Assembly (NCBI RefSeq): GCF_037975245.1
Contig: NC_092564.1
Span: 21,927,984 to 21,991,983, forward strand
Source: Apostichopus japonicus
Lineage: Eukaryota > Echinodermata > Holothuroidea > Aspidochirotida > Stichopodidae
Length of the DNA: 64,000 nt
Direction of reading: 5' to 3'
The position numbers and the translations under genes were made by a program. The notes under the pieces are model-generated. The model did no database searches. It saw nothing but the letters and a program-made list of their open reading frames with translations, and had not been told where the DNA came from. This document shows, in pieces, positions 55,026-64,000 of this stretch; position 1 is the stretch's first letter; every line of letters starts with the position of its first letter.

Positions 55026-57187
55026 CAATCGAATGACACCCATCAATCGAATGTTCGACACAGATCATTCGAATGTTCGGCACCAATCAATCAAATGTTC
55101 GACACCGATCATTCGAATGTTCCGCACCCATCAATCGAATGTTCGGCACCGAATAATCGAATATGCGACACCCACCAAACTAATGTGCAATACCGATTAA
55201 TCGAATGTGCGACACCGAACAATCGGATGTGCGACACCCATCGAATGTTCGACACCGATCATTCGAATGTTCGGCACCTATCAATCGAATGTGAGGCACC
55301 GATCATTCGAATGATCGGCACCAATCAATCAAATGTTCGACACCTATCATTCGAATGTTCGGCACCAATCAATCGAATGTGCGACACCGATCAATCGAAT
55401 GATACCCATGAATGGAATGTTCGACACCGATCAATCGAATGTGCAACACCGATCAAACAGATGTGCGACACCGATCAATCGAATGTTCGACACCGACCAA
55501 CCGAATGTGCAGAACCGATCAATCGAATGTTCGACACCGATCAATCGAATGATACCCATCAATGGAATGTTCGACACCGATCAATCGAATGTGCGACACC
55601 GATCAAACAGATGTGCGGCACCAATCAATCAAATGTTCGACACCTATCATTCGAATGTTCGGCACCAATCAATCGAATGTGCGACACCGATCAATCGAAT
55701 GATACCCATGAATGGAATGTTCGACACCGATCAATCGAATGTGCAGTACCGATCAATCGAATGTGCGACACCCATCAATCGAATGTTCGGCACCCATCAA
55801 TCGAATGTTCGACACCCATCAATCGAATGTTCTACACCGATCAATCGAATGATACCCATCAATGGAATGTTCGACACCGATCAATCGAATGTGTGACACC
55901 GATCAAACAGATGTGCGACACCGATCAATCGAATGTTCGACACCGACCAACCGAATGTGCAGTACCGATCAATCGAATGTTCGACACCGATCAATCGAAT
56001 GTGCACTACCGATCAATCGAATATGCGACACCGACCAAACGAATGTGCAATACCGATCAATCGAATGTTCGACACCGATCAATCGAATGTGCAGTACCGA
56101 TCAATCGAATGTGCGACACCCATCAATCGAATGTTCGGCACCTATCAATCGAATGTGCGGTACCGCTCCATCGTATGTACAGTACCGATCAATGGAATGT
56201 GCGACACCCATCAATCGAATGTTCGAAACCGATCAACCGAATGATACCCATCAATCGAATGTTCGACACAGATCATTCGAATGTTCGGCACCCATCGATC
56301 GAATGTTCGACACCGATTAATCGAATGTGCGACACCGATCAATCGGATGTGCGTCACCGATCAATCGAATGTTCGACACCCATCAATCGAATGTTTGACA
56401 CCGATCATTGGAATGTTCGACACCGATCAATCGATTGTGCAGTACCGATCAATCGAATGTTCGGCACCCATCAATCGAATGTTCGGCACCGATTAATCGA
56501 ATATGCGACACAGACCAAACGAATGTGCAATACCGATCAATCTAATGTTCGACACCGATCAATCGAATGTGCCATACCGATCAATCGAATGTGCGACACC
56601 CATCAATCGAATGTTCGACACCGATCATTCGAATGTTCGACACCGATCAATCGAATGTTCGACACCGATCAATCGAATGATACCCATCAATCGAATGTTC
56701 GACACAGATCATTCGAATGTTCTACACCGATCAATCGAATGTGCGACATCGATAAATCGAATGTGCGACACCCATCAATGGAATGTTCGACACAGATCAT
56801 TCGAATGTTCGGCACCCATCAATCGAATGTGCGACATCGATAAATCGAATGTTCGACACCCATCAATCGAATGTTCGACACCGATCATTCGAATGTTCGA
56901 CACCGATCAATCGAATGTGCAGTACCGATCAATCGAATGTTCGGCACCCATCAATCGAATGTTCGACACCGATCAATCGAATGACACCCATCAATCGAAT
57001 GTTCGACACAGATCATTCGAATGTTCGGCACCAATCAATCGAATGTTCGACACCGATCATTCGAATGTTCGGCACCCATCAATCGAATGTTCGGCACCGA
57101 ATAATCGAATATGCGACACCCACCAAACTAATGTGCAATACCGATTAATCGAATGTGCGACACCGAACAATCGGATGTGCGACACCG
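55026..57187. repeat. 2.16-kb block, second copy
   Basis: This is the partner of 49,141-51,302. Private changes include GTTCCGCACCC near 55,121, GTGTGACACCG near 55,892 and CAATCGATTGTGCAG near 56,430. After 57,187 it joins directly to a GACACCGATCAATCG unit, where the first copy continues as CACCCATCG. Confidence 0.8.
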
Positions 57188-58097
57188 ATCAATCGAATGA
57201 TACCCATGAATGGAATGTTCGACACCGATCAATCGAATGTGCAACACCGATCAAACAGATGTGCGACACCGATCAATCGAATGTTCGACACCGACCAACC
57301 GAATGTGCAGTACCGATCAATCGAATGTTCGACACCGATCAATCGAATGTGCACTACCGATCAATCGAATATGCGACACCGACCAAACGAATGTGCAATA
57401 CCGATCAATCGAATGTTCGACACCGATCAATCGAATGTGCGACACCGACCAACCGAATGTGCAGTACCGATCAATCGAATGTTCGACACCGATCAATCGA
57501 ATGTGCACTACCGATCAATCGAATATGCGACACCGACCAAACGAATGTGCAATACCGATCAATCGAATGTTCGACACCGATCAATCGAATGTGCGACACC
57601 GATCAATCGCATGTGCGACACCCAACAATCGAATGTTCGACACCGATCAATCGAATCTGCGACACCCATCAATCGAATGATACCCATCAATAGAATGTTC
57701 GACACCGATCAATCGAATGTGCGACACCCATCAATCGAATGTTCGACACCAATCAATCGAATGTGCGACACCCATCAATCGAATGTTCGACACCGATCAA
57801 TCGAATGATACTCATCAATCGAATGTTCGACACAGATCATTCGAATGTTCGGCACCAATCAATCGAATGATACTCATCAATCGAATGTTCAGCACCCATC
57901 AATCGAATGTTCGGCACCCATCAATCGAATGTTCGACACCGATCATTCGAATGTTCGACACCGATCAATCGAATGTGCAGTACCGATCAATCGAATGTGC
58001 AGTACCGATCAATCGAATGATACCCATCAATGGAATGTTCGACACCGATCAATCGAATGTGCGACACCGACCAAACTAATGTGCAATACCGATCAAT

Positions 58098-59078
58098 CAA
58101 ATGTGCGACACCCATCAATCGAATGTTCGACACCGATCAATCGAATGATACCCATCAATCGAATGTTCGACACAGATCATTCGAATGTTCGGCACCAATC
58201 AATCGAAGGATACTCATCAATCGAATGTTCAGCACCCATCAATCGAATGTTCGGCACCCATCAATCGAATGTTCGACACCGATCATTCGAATGTTCGACA
58301 CCGATCAATCGAATGTGCAGTACCGATCAATCGAATGATACCCATCAATGGAATGTTCGACACCGATCAATCGAATGTGCGACACCGATCATTCGAATGT
58401 TCGGCACCCATCAATCGAATGTTCGGCACCCATCAATCGAATGTTCGACACCGATCATTCGAATGTTCGACACCGATCAATCGAATGTGCAGTACCGATC
58501 AATCGAATGATACCCATCAATGGAATGTTCGACACCGATCAATCGAATGTGCGACACCGACCAAACTAATGTGCAATACCGATCAATCGAATGTGCGACA
58601 CCGATCAATCGGATGTGCGACACCCATCAATCGAATGTTCGAATCCGATTAATCGAATGTTCGGCACCCATCAATCGAATGTGCGGCACCGATTATTCGA
58701 ATGTTCGGCACCCATCAATCGAATGTTCGACACCGATCAATCGAATGACACCCATCAATCGAATGTTCGACACAGATCATTCGAATGTTCGGCACCAATC
58801 AATCAAATGTTCGACACCGATCATTCGAATGTTCGGCACCCATCAATCGAATGTTCGGCACCGAATAATCGAATATGCGACACCCACCAAACTAATGTGC
58901 AATACCGATTAATCGAATGTGCGACACCGAACAATCGGATGTGCGACACCCATCGAATGTTCGACACCGATCATTCGAATGTTCGGCACCTATCAATCGA
59001 ATGTGAGGCACCGATCATTCGAATGATCGGCACCAATCAATCAAATGTTCGACACCTATCATTCGAATGTTCGGCACC
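58098..59078. repeat. 0.98-kb block, second copy
   Basis: This is the partner of 53,214-54,194. It is preceded by GTGCAATACCGATCAATC and a CAAATG unit, where the first copy has ordinary GTTCGACACCC units. Confidence 0.78.
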
Positions 59079-60132
59079 AATCAATCGAATGTGCGACACC
59101 GATCAATCGAATGATACCCATGAATGGAATGTTCGACACCGATCAATCGAATGTGCGACACCGATCAAACAGATGTGCGACACCGATCAATCGAATGTTC
59201 GACACCGACCAACCGAATGTGCAGTACCGATCAATCGAATGTTCGACACCGATCAATCGAATGTGCACTACCGATCAATCGAATATGCGACACCGACCAA
59301 ACGAATGTGCAATACCGATCAATCGAATGTTCGACACCGATCAATCGAATGTGCGACACCGACCAACCGAATGTGCAGTACCGATCAATCGAATGTTCGA
59401 CACCGATCAATCGAATGTGCACTACCGATCAATCGAATATGCGACACCGACCAAACGAATGTGCAATAAAGATCAATCGAATGTTCGACACCGATCAATC
59501 GAATGTGCGACACCGATCAATCGCATGTGCGACACTCATCAATCGAATGTTCGACACCCATCAATCGAATGTGCGACACCCATCAATCGAATGTTCGAAA
59601 CCGATCAATCGAATGATACCCATCAATCGAATGTTCGACACAGATCATTCGAATGTTCGGCACCAATCAATCGAATGATACTCATCAATCGAATGTTCAG
59701 CACCCATCAATCGAATGTTTGGCACCCATCAATCGAATGTTCGACACCGATCATTCGAATGTTCGGCACCCATCAATCGAATGTGCAGTACCGATCAATC
59801 GAATGATACCCATCAATGGAATGTTCGACACCGATCAATCGAATGTGCGACACCGACCAAACTAATGTGCAATACCGATCAATCGAATGTGCGACACCGA
59901 TCAATCGGATGTGCGACACTCATCAATCGAATGTTCGAATCCGATTATTCGAATGTTCGGCACCCATCAATCGAATGTGCGGCACCGATTAATCGAATGT
60001 GCGACACCGAAGAATCGGATGTGCGACACCCACCATTCGAATGTGCGACACCGATCAATCGAATGTGCGACACCGACCAAACGAATGTGCAGTACCGATC
60101 AATCGAATGTTCGACACCGATCAATCGAATGT

Positions 60133-63100
60133 GCAGTACCGATCAATCGAATGTGCGACACCCATCAATCGAATGTTCGGCACCCATCAATCGAATGTTC
60201 GACACCCATCAATCGAATGTTCTACACCGATCAATCGAATGATACCCATCAATGGAATGTTCGACACCGATCAATCGAATGTGCGACACCGATCAAACAG
60301 ATGTGCGACACCGATCAATCGAATGTTCGACACCGACCAACCGAATGTGCAGTACCGATCAATCGAATGTTCGACACCGATCAATCGAATGTGCACTACC
60401 GATCAATCGAATATGCGACACCGACCAAACGAATGTGCAATACCGATCAATCGAATGTTCGACACCGATCAATCGAATGTGCAGTACCGATCAATCGAAT
60501 GTTCGACACCGATCAATCGAATGTGCACTACCGATCAATCGAATATGCGACACCGACCAAACGAATGTGCAATACCGATCAATCGAATGTTCGACACCGA
60601 TCAATCGAATGTGCAGTACCGATCAATCGAATGTGCGACACCCATCAATCGAATGTTCGGCACCTATCAATCGAATGTGCGGTACCGCTCCATCGTATGT
60701 ACAGTACCGATCAATCGAATGTGCGACACCCATCAATCGAATGTTCGAAACCGATCAACCGAATGATACCCATCAATCGAATGTTCGACACCGATCATTC
60801 GAATGTTCGGCACCCATCGATCGAATGTTCGACACCGATTAATCGAATGTGCGACACCGATCAATCGGATGTGCGTCACCGATCAATCGAATGTTCGACA
60901 CCCATCAATCGAATGTTTGACACCGATCATTGGAATGTTCGACACCGATCAATCGAATGTGCAGTACCGATCAATCGAATGTTCGGCACCCATCAATCGA
61001 ATGTTCGGCACCGATTAATCGAATATGCGACACAGACCAAACGAATGTGCAATACCGATCAATCTAATGTTCGACACCGATCAATCGAATGTGCCATACC
61101 GATCAATCGAATGTGCGACACCCATCAATCGAATGTTCGACACCGATCATTCGAATGTTCGACACCGATCAATCGAATGTTCGACACCGATCAATCGAAT
61201 GATACCCATCAATCGAATGTTCGACACAGATCATTCGAATGTTCTACACCGATCAATCGAATGTGCGACATCGATAAATCGAATGTGCGACACCCATCAA
61301 TGGAATGTTCGACACAGATCATTCGAATGTTCGGCACCCATCAATCGAATGTGCGACATCGATAAATCGAATGTTCGACACCCATCAATCGAATGTTCGA
61401 CACCGATCATTCGAATGTTCGACACCGATCAATCGAATGTGCAGTACCGATCAATCGAATGTTCGGCACCCATCAATCGAATGTTCGACACCGATCAATC
61501 GAATGACACCCATCAATCGAATGTTCGACACAGATCATTCGAATGTTCGGCACCAATCAATCGAATGTTCGACACCGATCATTCGAATGTTCGGCACCCA
61601 TCAATCGAATGTTCGGCACCGAATAATCGAATATGCGACACCCACCAAACTAATGTGCAATACCGATTAATCGAATGTGCGACACCGAATAATCGGATGT
61701 GCGATACCCATCGAATGATCGACACCGATCATTCGAATGTTCGGCACCTATCAATCGAATGTGAGGCACCGATCATTCGAATGATCGGCACCAATCAATC
61801 AAATGTTCGACACCTATCATTCGAATGTTCGGCACCAATCAATCGAATGTGCGACACCGATCAATCGAATGATACCCATGAATGGAATGTTCGACACCGA
61901 TCAATCGAATGTGCAACACCGATCAAACAGATGTGCGACACCGATCAATCGAATGTTCGACACCGACCAACCGAATGTGCAGTACCGATCAATCGAATGT
62001 TCGACACCGATCAATCGAATGTGCACTACCGATCAATCGAATATGCGACACCGACCAAACGAATGTGCAATACCGATCAATCGAATGTTCGACACCGATC
62101 AATCGAATGTGCGACACCGACCAACCGAATGTGCAGTACCGATCAATCGAATGTTCGACACCGATCAATCGAATGTGCACTACCGATCAATCGAATATGC
62201 GACACCGACCAAACGAATGTGCAATACCGATCAATCGAATGTTCGACACCGATCAATCGAATGTGCGACACCGATCAATCGCATGTGCGACACCCAACAA
62301 TCGAATGTTCGACACCGATCAATCGAATGTGCAGTACCGATCAATCGAATGTGCGACACCCATCAATCGAATGTTCGACACCCATCAATCGAATGTGCGA
62401 CACCCATCAATCGAATGTTCGACACCGATCAATCGAATGATACTCATCAATCGAATGTTCGACACAGATCATTCGAATGTTCGGCACCAATCAATCGAAT
62501 GATACTCATCAATCGAATGTTCAGCACCCATCAATCGAATGTTCGGCACCCATCAATCGAATGTTCGACACCGATCATTCGAATGTTCGACACCGATCAA
62601 TCGAATGTGCAGTACCGATCAATCGAATGTGCAGTACCAATCAATCGAATGATACCCATCAATGGAATGTTCGACACCGATCAATCGAATGTGCGACACC
62701 GACCAAACTAATGTGCAATACCGATCAATCGAATGTGCGACACCGATCAATCGGATGTGCGACACCCATCAATCGAATGTTCGAATCCGTTTAATCGAAT
62801 GTTCGGCACCCATCAATCGAATGTGCGGCACCGATTATTCGAATGTTCGGCACCCATCAATCGAATGTTCGACACCGATCAATCGAATGATACCCATCAA
62901 TCGAATGTTCGACACAGATCATTCGAATGTTCTACACCGATCAATCGAATGTGCGACATCGATAAATCGAATGTGCGACACCCATCAATGGAATGTTCGA
63001 CACAGATCATTCGAATGTTCGGCACCCATCAATCGAATGTGCGACATCGATAAATCGAATGTTCGACACCCATCAATCGAATGTTCGACACCGATCATTC

Positions 63101-64000
63101 GAATGTTCGACACCGATCAATCGAATGTGCAGTACCGATCAATCGAATGTTCGGCACCGATCAATCGAATGACACCCATCAATCGAATGTTCGACACAGA
63201 TCATTCGAATGTTCGGCACCAATCAATCAAATGTTCGACACCGATCATTCGAATGTTCGGCACCCATCAATCGAATGTTCGGCACCGAATAATCGAATAT
63301 GCGACACCCACCAAACTAATGTGCAATACCGATTAATCGAATGTGCGACACCGAACAATCGGATGTGCGACACCCATCGAATGTTCGACACCGATCATTC
63401 GAATGTTCGGCACCTATCAATCGAATGTGAGGCACCGATCATTCGAATGATCGGCACCAATCAATCAAATGTTCGACACCTATCATTCGAATGTTCGGCA
63501 CCAATCAATCGAATGTGCGACACCGAACAATCGAATGATACCCATGAATGGAATGTTCGACACCGATCAATCGAATGTGCAACACCGATCAAACAGATGT
63601 GCGACACCGATCAATCGAATGTTCGACACCGACCAACCGAATGTGCAGAACCGATCAATCGAATGTTCGACACCGATCAATCGAATGATACCCATCAATC
63701 GAATGTTCGACACCGATCAATCGAATGTGCGACACCGATCAAACAGATGTGCGGCACCAATCAATCAAATGTTCGACACCTATCATTCGAATGTTCGGCA
63801 CCAATCAATCGAATGTGCGACACCGATCAATCGAATGATACCCATGAATGGAATGTTCGACACCGATCAATCGAATGTGCAGTACCGATCAATCGAATGT
63901 GCGACACCCATCAATCGAATGTTCGGCACCCATCAATCGAATGTTCGACACCCATCAATCGAATGTTCTACACCGATCAATCGAATGATACCCATCAATG
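60133..64000. repeat. Right copy of the 14,021-bp-spaced block
   Basis: This is the partner of 46,112-49,979. The match starts in a GTGCGACACCC unit just after unlike units (GTGCAGTACC here, GTGCAATACC there). It reaches the last base of the window and probably continues beyond it. Confidence 0.88.

Larger units (their letters stand above)
1..64000. repeat. 22-bp satellite array filling the whole window
   Basis: Every line of the window is built from one short unit whose consensus is CGAATGTTCGA followed directly by CACCGATCAAT. Dividing the window by 21-22 bp gives roughly 3,000 units, all in the same orientation. The main unit types differ in the middle: TTCGACACCGATCAAT, TTCGGCACCCATCAAT, TGCGACACC(C/G)ATCAAT and TGCAGTACCGATCAAT, each after CGAATG. 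A frequent CAAT to CATT change creates the palindrome CATTCGAATG at the next junction. No unique DNA, transposon or simple-sequence interruption was seen, and both window ends lie inside the array. The scale and purity are typical of eukaryotic satellite DNA. I do not recognise the family, and the host species cannot be named from this sequence. Confidence 0.97.
46112..64000. repeat. Zone IV of the satellite, with CCATGAATGG and ACCGACCAACCG units
   Basis: This zone has ATACCCATGAATGG (from about 47,849), ACCGACCAACCGAATG, CAATCTAATGTTCG followed soon after by GTGCCATACC (near 47,040, 50,655, 54,595, 56,540, 61,065), and CACCCACCAAACTAATG. It is the most regular part: several kilobase-scale blocks recur with offsets of 3,614, 4,884, 5,885 and 14,021 bp. 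The array continues past the window end. No gene or unique sequence was seen. Confidence 0.6.

Noticed and set aside
54555-56843. 762-codon + strand ORF as a repeat-protein gene
   Set aside because: It consists only of satellite units, and the other two frames read the same peptide cycle nearby. It begins and ends where variant units happen to supply ATG or a stop. There is no start context, codon preference, intron signal or non-repeat domain. The same applies to 49,060-50,958, 2,720-4,357, 974-2,581 and all other long + strand ORFs.
1-64000. CRISPR array
   Set aside because: Units abut directly with no unique spacers of constant length, and there are no cas genes.
1-64000. Plasmid-type iterons or a replication origin (22-bp direct repeats)
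   Set aside because: Iteron clusters have a handful of copies next to an AT-rich region and a rep gene. Here there are roughly 3,000 copies and neither of those.
1-64000. Telomeric or simple interstitial telomere repeat
   Set aside because: The unit is 22 bp with mixed composition and contains no G-rich TTAGGG-like motif on either strand.
1-64000. Bacterial SOS box (CGAAC, four bases, GTTCG)
   Set aside because: The unit has CGAA, TG, TTCG with only a 2-bp spacer, which does not match the box, and nothing else in the window looks bacterial.
1-64000. tRNA, rRNA, snRNA or other structured RNA genes
   Set aside because: No stretch departs from the satellite unit for long enough to hold one.

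Overview
The whole 64 kb is one uninterrupted satellite (tandem repeat) array. The basic unit is 22 bp: first half CGAATGTTCGA, second half CACCGATCAAT, as read on the + strand. Interspersed 18-bp units lack 4 bp. I found no unique sequence, transposon, RNA gene or believable protein gene, and the array runs off both ends of the window. So much pure satellite points to a eukaryotic heterochromatic region (pericentromeric, centromeric, subtelomeric or other). The sequence does not identify the species. The consensus has about 45% GC and three CpGs per 22 bp, so CpG decay by methylation has been weak or outpaced by homogenisation.

The many long + strand ORFs are a by-product of the repeat. The consensus has no TAA, TAG or TGA in any forward frame. 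Because 22 is not a multiple of 3, all three frames read the same 22-residue cycle (MFDTDQSNVRH followed by RSIECSTPINR). ORFs stop only where a variant unit brings a stop, such as the 18-bp units (AATGACACC, AATGATACC) or GATAAATCG, GATTAATCG, GTGAGG and GTTAGAC. No CDS is annotated.

Layout: variant units divide the array into four zones. Zone I (about 1-18.8 kb) is marked by a TTAAATCGAATATTCG unit. Zone II (about 18.8-35.1 kb) carries CGGCTCAAACC, GAACCACACCG and TTATCGATTAATCGATTG units, with zone I-like inserts near 20.9-23.2 and 27.2-29.8 kb. Zone III (about 35.1-46.1 kb) is a mixture. Zone IV (about 46.1-64 kb) carries CCATGAATGG and ACCGACCAACCG units.

The array is also a mosaic of long, nearly identical duplications with offsets of 322, 326, 425, 724-1,395, 1,021, 1,027, about 1,949, 3,614, 4,372, 4,884, 5,885, 6,331-6,609, 8,578, 14,021 and 14,076 bp. 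Many change offset by whole numbers of units, as expected from unequal exchange or amplification. The most notable features are these layered higher-order repeats, two separate spacings of about 14 kb, a recurrent 20-bp perfect palindrome, a heat-shock-element-like GAAnnTTC pair in most units, and the three-frame-open design that yields spurious proteins. Offsets and boundaries were read by eye from shared variants and are approximate to within about one unit unless stated.
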